Shown: positions 1-7,260, counted from the stretch's first letter. The stretch: 9,986 nucleotides of DNA from Prevotella sp. UBA7782 (GCA_002480935.1 DLDC01000231.1:2320-12305); one strand, 5' to 3'. Made by a program: numbers and translations. Notes: a model not told the origin generated them from the sequence alone.

Positions 1-262
1 TCCACGGCTCAGCCGAGAGAGGTTTGCCCAGCTGAGCCTCCAGCGAAGCCACAGCCTCAGCCAGCTGACCGGCTGTCAGAGCGCCCTTCAGATTGCTGCT
101 GCCCATCGCCCATATACTGTCGGCCTTGCCCTGAACGTAATATTGATAGACCTTGTTGGGCGTGTCATAAGCCCTTTTCAGTATATCGGCAAAACGCTGC
201 GCACTTATCGGTAAGACGAGAAGTGTCATAACAAGCATTAAGAAGAAGCGAATGAGTTTCAT
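1..262 (-). CDS. Exported protein, DUF3887-like N-terminal domain (partial)
   Basis: Only the first 87 codons are present; the gene runs off the left edge. Translation begins MKLIRFFLMLVMTLLVLPIS, a basic start followed by a hydrophobic core, and a signal peptidase I site is plausible after Ala21 (PISA/QRF). The mature start contains a helix-rich stretch (about residues 37-87) with YVQGKADSIWAMG, LTAGQLAEAV and LEAQLGKPLS. That pattern (a small charged helix, then 'L-T-x-x-Q-L', then a helix ending in 'Q-x-G') resembles DUF3887, which in Bacteroidetes often sits in front of an alpha/beta hydrolase domain. The hydrolase itself would lie outside the window, so this is inference. The ATG at 262 is chosen because it starts the signal peptide and lies about 20 nt downstream of a Bacteroidetes -7 box. 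The gene appears to be transcribed separately from the upstream dipeptidase gene. Confidence 0.75.
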   Translation of the reverse strand, partial: MKLIRFFLMLVMTLLVLPISAQRFADILKRAYDTPNKVYQYYVQGKADSIWAMGSSNLKGALTAGQLAEAVASLEAQLGKPLSAEPW

Positions 263-285
263 GATGGGTAGTTTATTGTTCCTTG

Positions 286-293
286 CAAAGATA
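286..293 (-). promoter_or_regulatory. Bacteroidetes -7 box for the partial exported-protein gene
   Basis: Reading the minus strand, TATCTTTG matches the Bacteroidetes primary sigma factor -7 consensus TAnnTTTG exactly. Transcription would start near 279, giving a leader of about 17-20 nt before the ATG at 262. No TTTG is present at the ideal 19-21 nt upstream; a TTG in GTATTGAC lies closer than usual, so the -33 element is weak. Confidence 0.65.
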
Positions 294-396
294 GTAAAAA
301 GTCAATACTAAGTCGGTTTCTACGTTCTTAAAAAACATTAAAGCCACAAAGAGCATGGCATCCCAACCCTGAATTTCATGAATCGAACGAGAAGCA

Positions 397-441
397 AAAG
401 AGAGCCTTTCCACCCCTCTGAAGGGCAGACAGACTCTCTTT
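397..441 (-). terminator. Probable terminator of the C69 dipeptidase gene
   Basis: An imperfect hairpin starts about 32 nt after the dipeptidase stop codon. The outer arms are AAAGAGAG and CTCTCTTT (397-404 and 434-441). An inner arm pair GCCTTTC/GAAGGGC (404-410 and 420-426, one G-U pair) closes a 9-nt loop, with an asymmetric bulge between the two stems. On the minus strand the 3' arm runs into a short T-run (CTCTCTTTTGC). The T-tract is short and partly inside the stem, so this is a moderate call. Confidence 0.45.
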
Positions 442-472
442 CTGTATGGCTCGTCATCCACGAATACCTTTA

Positions 473-1924
473 TCAGGCTCCATGGAAGAGATATTCTTTC
501 TGCGTGTCGGCCGTAAGCCGGGTGAACAACTCGTTTTGCAGCTCACGCGCCACGTCGAGGGCATGATTGAGCAGCTTGTCAGAGAAATGCTGCAACAGGT
601 CGTGTGCCTTGAGCGGAGCCGTCTTGTACAGCTCCAGATACTCGGCTTCAAACTCACGTTGCCGCTCATCATTCTCTTTCTCCAGCTTGTCGTATGCTTC
701 CTTAATAATAGGTGCGTAAGCATTATAGTTGGTCATGCCGAGCGTCATCACCTTGCGGAAGGCCCAGTAAGCCGACTTATCATCGGCATGTCCGTTACCT
801 CTTGTGTAAGCCTTCGGCACCGACTCAACGCCCTGATAGAGCGGCAGGAACACGCCCAGGTCGGCCATGCCCAGTGCGATATAGGTTACGTGCCCTATGG
901 CCTGTGGCAAGTTGGGGCGCACCTGTATGATGTGCGTCTGCGTGGTACGGAATATGCTCACCGGCCTCCATGGCTCTTTGCCATTGTTGTGCAGGTAGGG
1001 GTCGTGCTCCGTACCGTTGTAGTGGAAGCGGAAGGCCGTGCGCAGCGTCTGAAGGTCGATGGGCTTTTGCGCCTTGGCAAACACGGGGAAGGTGTTCTTT
1101 GTCACATCGTTCTTGATGTCAGGCGACAACATTCCCTGTATGCCCCACACACGAGGATAGTTGTAAGTATAGTCGTCGCGGTCGGCATCCTTGCAGTCAT
1201 GGGCATAAGCCGTATGGAAGTCGAACTTTCCCTTGGCCGGATCGTAAAGGCCATTATCCTGCGCAAACTCCACCAAATCTGGCGAAGCCAGGAAGTTTTC
1301 GGTGTCTTCAGGGTCATAATCGCGCAACCTGCTCTGGTTGCCCGTCACATAATAGGCATCGCGCGGTATGCGTGCGGCAAGCCAGCGATGGCCACATGCA
1401 TTCTCCAGATACCACACTTCCTTGTCGTCTATGAAGCCAATGCCGAATCCTTCGGCCGAACCATATTTGGTGATGAGCGCGCCCAGCCGCTCCACACCCT
1501 CACGGGCGGTGTGTATGTAAGGCAACACAATGTTGTAGGTACAGTTTTCTGCCAGTCCGTCGGGCACGTAAGGGTCATATTTCAAGGCCTCGTTGCTGCT
1601 GAAGATGGTTTCAGTAGAGCTCATGCCCACGCCTGCCGTGTTAAATCCGGCACTGCCCCACTCGCCCGGAAATTGGAAGTCGGGCAGCCCCGTATAGCCC
1701 AGAGCCTTTTCGGGAAGGTCGCACCTGAAGGCGCTGTCCTTGGCCACAAACTGCTTAGGACCGTGGTTGGTGTCGCGATGAAACTCATAGTTGATGGCCA
1801 TCATGGCATCGAAGTCGCTCGAGCGGCATAAGAATCGTGAGCCGTCGGCCGACATCTCATCGCCTACAATGATGGTAGTACATTCTGAAGGCAATTTGCT
1901 TTCGCGTTTAATCATTTTCTTCAT
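473..1924 (-). CDS. C69 family dipeptidase (PepD-type Ntn hydrolase)
   Basis: The 483-residue product has the length expected for PepD-type dipeptidases of peptidase family C69, which cleave dipeptides with an N-terminal nucleophile cysteine. Cys15 starts the family's CTTI-VG strand and is followed by DGSRFLCRSSD, where Arg34 and Asp37 have the R-x-x-D spacing of the Ntn active site. Further family-like segments are GVGMSSTETI (98-107), YIHTAREGVERLGALI (136-151), WYLENACGHRW (171-181) and, near the C terminus, YWAFRKVMTL (386-395). The 14 residues before Cys15 (MKKMIKRESKLPSE) are polar and lysine-rich with no hydrophobic core. They look like a short propeptide removed during activation, not a signal peptide, so a cytoplasmic enzyme is inferred. 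The ATG at 1924 is about 22 nt from a good promoter; Met4 is an alternative start. The gene is flanked by its own promoter and a likely terminator, so it is probably monocistronic. Confidence 0.9.
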   Translation of the reverse strand: MKKMIKRESKLPSECTTIIVGDEMSADGSRFLCRSSDFDAMMAINYEFHRDTNHGPKQFVAKDSAFRCDLPEKALGYTGLPDFQFPGEWGSAGFNTAGVGMSSTETIFSSNEALKYDPYVPDGLAENCTYNIVLPYIHTAREGVERLGALITKYGSAEGFGIGFIDDKEVWYLENACGHRWLAARIPRDAYYVTGNQSRLRDYDPEDTENFLASPDLVEFAQDNGLYDPAKGKFDFHTAYAHDCKDADRDDYTYNYPRVWGIQGMLSPDIKNDVTKNTFPVFAKAQKPIDLQTLRTAFRFHYNGTEHDPYLHNNGKEPWRPVSIFRTTQTHIIQVRPNLPQAIGHVTYIALGMADLGVFLPLYQGVESVPKAYTRGNGHADDKSAYWAFRKVMTLGMTNYNAYAPIIKEAYDKLEKENDERQREFEAEYLELYKTAPLKAHDLLQHFSDKLLNHALDVARELQNELFTRLTADTQKEYLFHGA

Positions 1925-1952
1925 ATTGCTTCTTCATTAAAGTTTTCGACCG

Positions 1953-1984
1953 CTAAATTACACAATCTTTCAGATAACACCAAA
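1953..1984 (-). promoter_or_regulatory. Promoter of the C69 dipeptidase gene
   Basis: On the minus strand a perfect TTTG -33 element (1981-1984) is followed by a 20-nt spacer and TAATTTAG (1953-1960), one mismatch from the TAnnTTTG -7 consensus. The spacer is in the middle of the 19-21 nt range known for the Bacteroidetes housekeeping sigma factor. Start of transcription would fall near 1946, giving a leader of roughly 22 nt. Confidence 0.7.
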
Positions 1985-2128
1985 CAAAAGCTCAGAAAAC
2001 CTTACTTTTCCAGCCACTTTACCCCTATCACATCAAGGCACGCGAGCCCTACACATTTTGTAAACAAATATAACTATGAGCATCCAACTCTAAAGTTTTA
2101 GATAAGCCTCTGACAATCAGCAACTTGA

Positions 2129-2251
2129 CAAAACGGGCACTTTGACGTTGCCAAAAGGCCTGTTTCGTGCCCTGAAAAGCATGGTTTTGAAGTCTCAAGT
2201 GGGCGTTATGGAAAGGCAAAAAGGCCTATATGATTTTGCTGTAAACATTTT
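2129..2251 (+). repeat. Degenerate ~22-nt tandem repeat element, copy A
   Basis: Three units can be delimited: 2129-2151 (23 nt), 2152-2173 (22 nt) and 2174-2195 (22 nt). Each starts with C or G followed by at least four A residues, then a G/C-rich core and a T-run (for example GCCTGTTT in unit 2 and CATGGTTTTGAA in unit 3). After 2195 the pattern decays, with more weakly related A-run/G-rich segments up to 2238, then a tail box CTGTAAACATTTT (2239-2251). The same boxes in the same order occur in copy B at 8671-8803. The first two units also contain GGGCAC/GTGCCC inverted arms (2135-2140 and 2167-2172). Confidence 0.6.
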
Positions 2252-2263
2252 TCCGTTCCGCTA

Positions 2264-2283
2264 CCCCACCCTTCCGCCCACCC
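2264..2283 (-). other. Canonical G-quadruplex motif (minus strand)
   Basis: On the minus strand four G-tracts of 3, 3, 3 and 4 are separated by loops of 1, 5 and 1 nt, so the site fits the standard G3+N1-7 pattern in only 20 nt. The + strand is correspondingly an i-motif-type C-tract array. Very short first and third loops are typical of stable structures in vitro. It lies about 180 nt upstream of the SGNH hydrolase -7 box and just after repeat copy A. Any regulatory role is inference. Confidence 0.6.
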
Positions 2284-2460
2284 TGCAAAGGCTGTTTGGC
2301 GTGTCGTTTCATTCATCTTCGCTTCCACGCACTACCCTACCCCCAGCCAGGCCGCGCCCTGTGAAGGACATGAACCGGCTGGACACGAATTGATAATTTA
2401 AACAATGTGAAAACTGAACCTCTATCTTTTGGAAAGCATAATGTTTTAAAGAAAAATCCT

Positions 2461-2468
2461 TAAATTTG
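2461..2468 (+). promoter_or_regulatory. -7 box of the SGNH hydrolase gene
   Basis: TAAATTTG is an exact match to the Bacteroidetes -7 consensus TAnnTTTG. It would give a start near 2475 and a leader of about 38 nt. No TTTG is found 19-21 nt upstream, so the -33 side is poor. A second weaker candidate, TATCTTTT followed by G, lies at about 2433-2440. Confidence 0.6.
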
Positions 2469-2512
2469 CAGATGAACTAATAAATTGCTTTTAAACATCG
2501 CTTTTAAAAAAT

Positions 2513-3322
2513 ATGATGAAGAGTTTTATATCACTGTTACTTGCCCTGATGCTGGCTGTTCCGGCTCTGCCTCAGGCTAGAGAAGACAACCCATGGAGGG
2601 GAAAGAGAGTGGCTTACTTTGGTGATTCCATCACCGACCCACGCAACACAGGTTCGAAGAAGAAGTATTGGAACTTCCTGCAAGAGTGGCTCGGCATAAC
2701 GCCTTATGTATACGGCATCAGCGGAAGGCAGTGGAACGACATTCCCAACCAGGCTCAGAGGCTGAAGAAGGAGCATGGCAACGACTTCGATGCCATACTG
2801 ATATTTATGGGAACCAACGACTACAACAACGCCGTGCCTATCGGCGAGTGGTATAACGAGCAGCCCAAGCAGGTGGTAGCGGCACTGCACGCGCCCAAGG
2901 CCACTGTTACGCGCATGCAGCGCACGCCGGTTTACACCGACAGCACGTTTCGCGGACGCATCAACATAGCCCTCACCACGCTGAAGAAGATGTGGCCCGA
3001 CAAGCAGATTGTGGTGCTCACGCCTATTCATCGTGCCATCTTCGATCACGGAGACACCAATATTCAGCCTGACGAAACCTATGCCAACGCACGCGGAATA
3101 TACTTCGACAAATATGTGGAGAGCGTGAAGGAGGCCGGCAATATATGGGCTGTGCCCGTCATCGACCTGAATGCCGTGAGCGGACTTTACCCCGTCTTCG
3201 ACGAAGGAGCCATGTATTATCACGATGCCGGCAACGACAGGCTGCACCCTAATGATGCCGGACACGCACGCATAGCACGCACCTTGATTTATCAACTTGG
3301 CGCTCTGCCTTGCGTGTTCTAG
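2513..3322 (+). CDS. Secreted SGNH/GDSL-family hydrolase
   Basis: The 269-residue product is a single-domain SGNH hydrolase, a family of esterases and acetylhydrolases that often deacetylate carbohydrates in Bacteroidetes. Residues 1-22 form a signal peptide (hydrophobic core ISLLLALMLAVPAL, likely cleavage after PQA), so the enzyme should act in the periplasm or outside. Block I is GDSIT with nucleophile Ser39 (37-41). Block II is around YGISGRQW (67-74), block III is GTND (100-103) and block V is DRLHPNDAGH (242-251), giving catalytic Asp242 and His245. All signature residues are present, so it is predicted active. The start is one of two adjacent ATGs (2513 or 2516); the upstream sequence is A/T-rich with no Shine-Dalgarno. 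It has its own -7 box, and the next operon has its own promoter, so it is probably monocistronic. No carbohydrate-binding domain or polysaccharide-utilisation neighbours are present, so the substrate cannot be assigned. Confidence 0.9.
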   Translation: MMKSFISLLLALMLAVPALPQAREDNPWRGKRVAYFGDSITDPRNTGSKKKYWNFLQEWLGITPYVYGISGRQWNDIPNQAQRLKKEHGNDFDAILIFMGTNDYNNAVPIGEWYNEQPKQVVAALHAPKATVTRMQRTPVYTDSTFRGRINIALTTLKKMWPDKQIVVLTPIHRAIFDHGDTNIQPDETYANARGIYFDKYVESVKEAGNIWAVPVIDLNAVSGLYPVFDEGAMYYHDAGNDRLHPNDAGHARIARTLIYQLGALPCVF

Positions 3323-3480
3323 TATAGACCAAAGCCATTGTCAGGCCGTTTACGATAACAGAGGCGTATATAATGCGAAAACAGGGCATATAACCATGGC
3401 CGAGAGCCTCAAAGTATTGTCCTATAATTCCTTAAAAATAACAATTTTAGAGTTTATAAAGGTTTCGCAAAATAAAAACA

Positions 3481-3511
3481 TTGCAGCATAAAAGAAAAAA
3501 AACTACTTTTG
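3481..3511 (+). promoter_or_regulatory. Promoter of the exporter operon
   Basis: TTG at 3481-3483 is followed by a 20-nt, A-rich spacer and TACTTTTG (3504-3511), an exact TAnnTTTG match. This is the best promoter in the window. Transcription would start near 3518, about 22 nt before the ATG at 3540. No TetR- or AraC-type regulator gene accompanies the operon here, and I see no clear operator dyad over the promoter. Confidence 0.75.
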
Positions 3512-3539
3512 CAACGCTTTATTTAAGGATTGAGAAAGT

Positions 3540-5027
3540 ATGAGGAAACTGTTTATTCTGGCAGCATTAAGCATATTCATATTGCCGCTTGAAGCTCAGC
3601 AAACCTACTCCTTGCAACAGTGCAGGGAGATGGCTTTGCAAAACAACAAGCAGCTTGCGGTGGCCCGCATACAGCAGTCGGTGGCCGCCAACAACCATAA
3701 GGCGGCTCAAACCAAGTATCTGCCGCGCGTAGACGGTATGGCCGGCTACCAGCATTTCAGCCGTGAGATAAGCTTGCTCAACAAGCAACAAAAGTCTTCT
3801 CTCAGCAATCTGGGCACCAATACCATAGGGCAGGTGGGCAACGATCTGGCTTCCAGCATAACCAACTTGGTAAATCAGGGTGCTCTCACACAGAGCACGG
3901 CAGAAAAGCTGAGTGCTTTGCTCGGACAAATCGGCACGCCATTAGTGCAGGCGGGCAATAATATCGGCCAGAGCATACGCGATGCCTTCCGCACCAACAC
4001 CAAGAATCTATGGGCCGGCTCAGTTACGGTGACGCAACCGCTGTATATGGGCGGGGCCATCAGGGCTGCCAATGAGATGGCCAAGATAGGCGAAGACATG
4101 GCGCAGAACGATGTCGACGCACGCACACAAAACATCATCTTTGCCACCGACAATACCTATTGGCTCGCCGTTTCGCTCAGAAACAAGGAGCGGCTGGCAC
4201 AGAAATATCGTGACTTGGTGGCCAAGCTGAACAGTGACGTACATAAGATGATACGCGAAGGTGTGGCCACACGCAGCGACGGACTGAAGACCGACGTGGC
4301 CGTAAACACTGCCGACATCGCCCTGACTAAGGCGCAAGACGGTGTGTCTATCACCAAGATGGCTCTTTGCGAGCTTTGCGGACTGCCGCTAGACACCCAG
4401 CTTAATCTGGCTGATGAGGATGAGAAAGGGCTTGTGACGGGCTATGACGTGCATCCCGACCCGCAAGACAGCACCTACAGCCAGCGTCCGGAGATAAGGC
4501 TGTTGGGCAATGCGATAGACATGAGCAAGCAAACCACCAAGCTGTTGCGTGCTGCCTATCTGCCCCACGTGGCTCTCACGGGAGGCGTTCTGTTCAGCAA
4601 CCCCAACGTATATAATGGTTTTCAGGAGAATTTCAAGGACCTTTGGAGCATCGGCGTAGTGGTGCAGGTGCCGCTATGGACATGGCATGAGGGCCGCTAT
4701 AAGATAAGGGCAGCGCAGAGTCTTACGCAGATAGCAGAGACCAACCTGCAAGACGCACGCAACAAAGTGAACCTTGAGGTGTCTGAATGCCGCTTCAAGG
4801 TGAAAGAGGCATATAAGAAACTCAACATGGCACAGAGCAACATGCACAGCGCCGAGGAGAACCTCAGGTGCGCCAACGTGGGCTTTAAGGAGGGCGTCAT
4901 GACGGTCACAGACGTCATGGAGGCGCAAACAGCCTGGCAGCAGGCCTTCAGCCAGAAGATAGATGCAGAGATTGAGGTGCGCGTAACGCAGGCTGCGCTG
5001 CAGAAAGCTCTCGGTACTTTATATTAA
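3540..5027 (+). CDS. TolC-family outer membrane efflux protein
   Basis: This 495-residue protein is an outer membrane factor, the trimeric duct of tripartite exporters. Residues 1-20 are a signal peptide ending LPLEAQ, with no lipobox cysteine, so it is not a lipoprotein. The two-fold internal repeat of the family is plain: YLPRVDGMAGY (60-70) matches YLPHVALTGGV (340-350), VTVTQPLYMGG (162-172) matches VVVQVPLWTWH (373-383), and EGVATRSDGLKTDVA (240-254) matches EGVMTVTDVMEAQTA (451-465). Between the first pair of beta strands there is a long loop, about residues 78-156, rich in Ser, Asn, Gln and Gly; the matching loop in the second half is only about 15 residues. The gene leads a four-gene operon, with 35 nt to the adaptor gene, and should supply the outer membrane exit for the two downstream permeases. 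Substrate unknown. Confidence 0.93.
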   Translation: MRKLFILAALSIFILPLEAQQTYSLQQCREMALQNNKQLAVARIQQSVAANNHKAAQTKYLPRVDGMAGYQHFSREISLLNKQQKSSLSNLGTNTIGQVGNDLASSITNLVNQGALTQSTAEKLSALLGQIGTPLVQAGNNIGQSIRDAFRTNTKNLWAGSVTVTQPLYMGGAIRAANEMAKIGEDMAQNDVDARTQNIIFATDNTYWLAVSLRNKERLAQKYRDLVAKLNSDVHKMIREGVATRSDGLKTDVAVNTADIALTKAQDGVSITKMALCELCGLPLDTQLNLADEDEKGLVTGYDVHPDPQDSTYSQRPEIRLLGNAIDMSKQTTKLLRAAYLPHVALTGGVLFSNPNVYNGFQENFKDLWSIGVVVQVPLWTWHEGRYKIRAAQSLTQIAETNLQDARNKVNLEVSECRFKVKEAYKKLNMAQSNMHSAEENLRCANVGFKEGVMTVTDVMEAQTAWQQAFSQKIDAEIEVRVTQAALQKALGTLY

Positions 5028-5062
5028 TAAGAATAAAAACAAAACGTATAGCATATAACATC

Positions 5063-6046
5063 ATGTCAGCAAAATCACAGCACAATAACATTCTTTTGGC
5101 TATCATAGGCTTTACGATGGTGGTCGCCACAGTGGCAGTGATAGGCTATTTCACGCTGGGCCGCACACCGGAGGTTATTCAGGGAGAGATGGAAGTGAGC
5201 GAATATCGCGTCACCTGCAAGCTGCCCGGACGTATTGCCAAGCTCTATGTCAAGGAAGGCGACTATGTACATGCCGGCGACACACTTGTAAAAATAGAGA
5301 TTCCGGAGGCCAACGCACAGGAGAAGGTGGCTCAGGCTACGGCCGGTGCAACCAGCGCCATCAGCGATTTGACCGATGCTCCCACACGTAAGGAGACCGT
5401 AGAGAGCGCTTATCAGCTCTACAATCAGGCACTTGCGGCTAAGGACATCGCCTTGAAGACCTACGGAAGGATGCAGCGCCTGTATGACGAGGGCGTAACC
5501 AGCGCCCAGAAACGCGACGAGGCGCAGGCTGCCTACAAGGCTACGGAGGCTCAGGTGCAGGTGGCCAAGGCGCAATGGGAGCTTGCCAAGAGCGGAGCAC
5601 GCGAACAAGAGAAGCGCGCGGCACGCGAACAGGCACGCGCGGCAGAGAAAGCTGTAGACGTGGTGCGCTCCATTCTGAAGGAAACGGTGCAGGTTGCAAC
5701 AGCCGATGGCGAGGTGAGCACCATCTATCCTAAGCTGGGCGAGCTCGTAGGAATGGGCTCTCCCATCATGAGCATCGACATAACAAGCGATATGTGGGGC
5801 ACCTTCAACGTCAGGGAAGACCAGCTCAAAGGGCTGAAGATAGGCGATACCTTCACCGCCTTTGTACCTGCCTTCAATAAAAGCGTGCGCATGAAGGTGT
5901 ATGAAATAAAGGATCAGGGAAGCTATGCCGTGTGGAAAGCCACAAAGACAACGGGCGACTACGACCTGAAGACCTTTGAGGTGAAGGCCCGTCCCATCCG
6001 GCCTTTTAAGGGATTGCGCCCCGGCATGTCGCTCATCATCAAGTAA
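5063..6046 (+). CDS. HlyD-family periplasmic adaptor (membrane fusion protein)
   Basis: The 327-residue product has the classic adaptor layout. Residues 9-31 are one N-terminal membrane anchor. Residues about 47-82 form the first half of the barrel-sandwich/lipoyl domain (VTCKLPGRIAKLYVKEGDYV, then AGDTLVKIE). About 83-205 is a long charged, Ala/Gln/Glu-rich coiled-coil hairpin including AREQEKRAAREQARAAEKA. The second lipoyl half (VATADGEVSTIYPKLGELVG) follows at 211-230, then the beta-barrel and membrane-proximal part (about 241-320), ending GLRPGMSLII. It resembles the YbhG/YhiI branch that pairs with ABC-2 permeases. It should link the inner membrane permeases to the TolC-type protein encoded just upstream. 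The start at 5063 precedes the membrane anchor by eight residues; no strong ribosome binding site is visible. The next gene follows after 40 nt. Confidence 0.93.
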   Translation: MSAKSQHNNILLAIIGFTMVVATVAVIGYFTLGRTPEVIQGEMEVSEYRVTCKLPGRIAKLYVKEGDYVHAGDTLVKIEIPEANAQEKVAQATAGATSAISDLTDAPTRKETVESAYQLYNQALAAKDIALKTYGRMQRLYDEGVTSAQKRDEAQAAYKATEAQVQVAKAQWELAKSGAREQEKRAAREQARAAEKAVDVVRSILKETVQVATADGEVSTIYPKLGELVGMGSPIMSIDITSDMWGTFNVREDQLKGLKIGDTFTAFVPAFNKSVRMKVYEIKDQGSYAVWKATKTTGDYDLKTFEVKARPIRPFKGLRPGMSLIIK

Positions 6047-6086
6047 AGCGTGCGCCTAAAGCGCTGAAGAAGAGGGAAGAAACGGA

Positions 6087-7256
6087 ATGAAGATACTCAA
6101 AAGAATATACAGAATATCATTGAGGGAGTGTGGTATATTGCTTAAAAATCCAATATACCTGTTCTGCATGGTAGTCTTTCCGATTGTCGTGACCATATTC
6201 TTTACCTCACTCATGAGTGCCGGACAGCCCACCGACATGCCCTGCGGAGTGGTCGACTTGGACAATACGCCCACCACACGTGCCATGATTCGCAGTCTGG
6301 ATGCCTTTGAGTATACACACGTCACCAAGTATTACAACAGCGTGAACGAGGCCCGCGAGGATATACAAAGGGGCAATATATATGCCTTTCTCTACATTCC
6401 CAAGGGCACGACGAGCGGTTTGGGCGCGTCACGCCGCCCTAAGGTGTCGTTCTATTACACTTATGTGTTCATGCTTCCGGGCAATATGCTCTTCAAAGAC
6501 CTGAAGACTATCTGCACCTTAGGCTCTGCCCAAGTGGGCATAGAGAAGCTTTCGGCCTTGGGTAAGTCGGCCGAAGAGATTGGAACATTCTTGCAGCCCA
6601 TCGCCCTCGACGTGCACATGATAGGCAATCCATGGGCTAATTACAACATCTACTTGAGCACTGTGATGGTGCCCGGCATCTTCTTGCTCTTCATCTTCCT
6701 TACAACAGCCTACAGCATAGGCACAGAACTGAAGTTCAACCGCAACAAAGAGTGGGTGAGCCTGGCCGGCGGAAAGATGTGGATAGCTCTCTTGGGCAAG
6801 CTGCTACCGCAGTTCTGCATCTTCTTCACCATCCTGCTGGCTTATCAATGGTATCTGTATGGCTACCTCAACTTCCCGCATCCGGGCGGCTTGGGCAAGA
6901 TCATCATGCTGGCTTTCCTGGTAGTTACGTCGTCGCAAGGGTTCGGAGTGTTCGCCTTCGGCCTGATGCCTTCACTGCGCATGAGTATGAGTATCTGCTC
7001 GCTGTGGGCCGTTTTGGGTTTCTCGCTGTGCGGTGCCACGTTCCCGGTGTTTGCCATGAACCCCATGATAGAGGCCATGGCACAGCTCATTCCTCTGCGA
7101 CATTACTACATGATATACCAGATTTGCATCTTCAACGGCTTTCCGTTGATAGACGCTTGGACCAATGTCATGGCCCTCATCACGTTCAGTTTGCTGCCCA
7201 TTCTGGTGACAAGAAACATCAAGAAGGCCATGATGGAATATGTTTACATCCCCTAA
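6087..7256 (+). CDS. ABC-2 type permease, first subunit
   Basis: The 389-residue protein is a membrane subunit of the ABC-2 (YbhR/YbhS-like) type. One N-terminal membrane segment (about 23-43) is followed by a large extracytoplasmic domain (about 44-185) and then five segments at roughly 187-212, 233-257, 271-293, 300-322 and 357-375. The external domain opens with GVVDLDNTPTTRAMIRSLDA (54-73), the family pattern 'VVD-x-D-x-(S/T)-x-x-(S/T)R', and later has GNIYAFLYIPKG (96-107). The C-terminal segment LIPLRHYY (334-341) fits the conserved proline motif. It is paralogous to the next gene product, suggesting that the pair forms a heterodimer. A purine-rich leader (GAAGAAGAGGGAAGAAA) precedes the ATG at 6087. 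No Walker motifs are present in the protein, so it cannot power transport itself. Transported substrate is unknown. Confidence 0.9.
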   Translation: MKILKRIYRISLRECGILLKNPIYLFCMVVFPIVVTIFFTSLMSAGQPTDMPCGVVDLDNTPTTRAMIRSLDAFEYTHVTKYYNSVNEAREDIQRGNIYAFLYIPKGTTSGLGASRRPKVSFYYTYVFMLPGNMLFKDLKTICTLGSAQVGIEKLSALGKSAEEIGTFLQPIALDVHMIGNPWANYNIYLSTVMVPGIFLLFIFLTTAYSIGTELKFNRNKEWVSLAGGKMWIALLGKLLPQFCIFFTILLAYQWYLYGYLNFPHPGGLGKIIMLAFLVVTSSQGFGVFAFGLMPSLRMSMSICSLWAVLGFSLCGATFPVFAMNPMIEAMAQLIPLRHYYMIYQICIFNGFPLIDAWTNVMALITFSLLPILVTRNIKKAMMEYVYIP

Positions 7257-7260
7257 GCGT

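Larger units (their letters stand above)
1985..2512. other. Divergent intergenic region with repeat, G4 motif and promoter
   Basis: About 530 nt separate the dipeptidase promoter from the SGNH hydrolase start. I see no convincing gene. The region holds a degenerate 22-nt repeat element (2129-2251), a G-quadruplex motif (2264-2283) within a pyrimidine-rich + strand stretch from about 2250 to 2345, and a 6-bp inverted repeat CCAGCC/GGCTGG (2343-2348 and 2377-2382) that encloses a small CAGG/CCTG hairpin (2348-2361). From about 2390 onward it becomes AT-rich and carries the hydrolase promoter. An 83-codon frame at 2142-2393 crosses the repeat and is judged spurious. Confidence 0.7.

Noticed and set aside
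446..1831. A 461-codon open frame on the plus strand, antisense to the dipeptidase gene
   Set aside because: The minus strand encodes a clear C69 protein with catalytic residues and a promoter. The antisense product has no recognisable motif and no promoter of the Bacteroidetes type; it is a by-product of the codon bias of the real gene.
2142..2393. An 83-codon frame starting MTLPKGLFRALKSM
   Set aside because: It begins inside repeat copy A and runs through the G4 motif and pyrimidine-rich stretch. Its composition follows the repeat DNA, no ribosome binding site or promoter is evident, and the repeat period is not a multiple of three.
2537..3295. A 252-codon frame antisense to the SGNH hydrolase gene
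   Set aside because: The plus strand has all SGNH blocks and a signal peptide; the antisense frame shows nothing recognisable.
3297..3491. A 64-codon frame between the SGNH hydrolase and the TolC-family gene
   Set aside because: It overlaps the end of the hydrolase and runs into the exporter promoter, with low-complexity composition and no recognisable features.
7240..7260. Upstream start for the second permease
   Set aside because: It would overlap the first permease by 17 nt and add seven residues that do not contribute to the protein's architecture; the ATG 4 nt after the preceding stop is a more usual coupled start.
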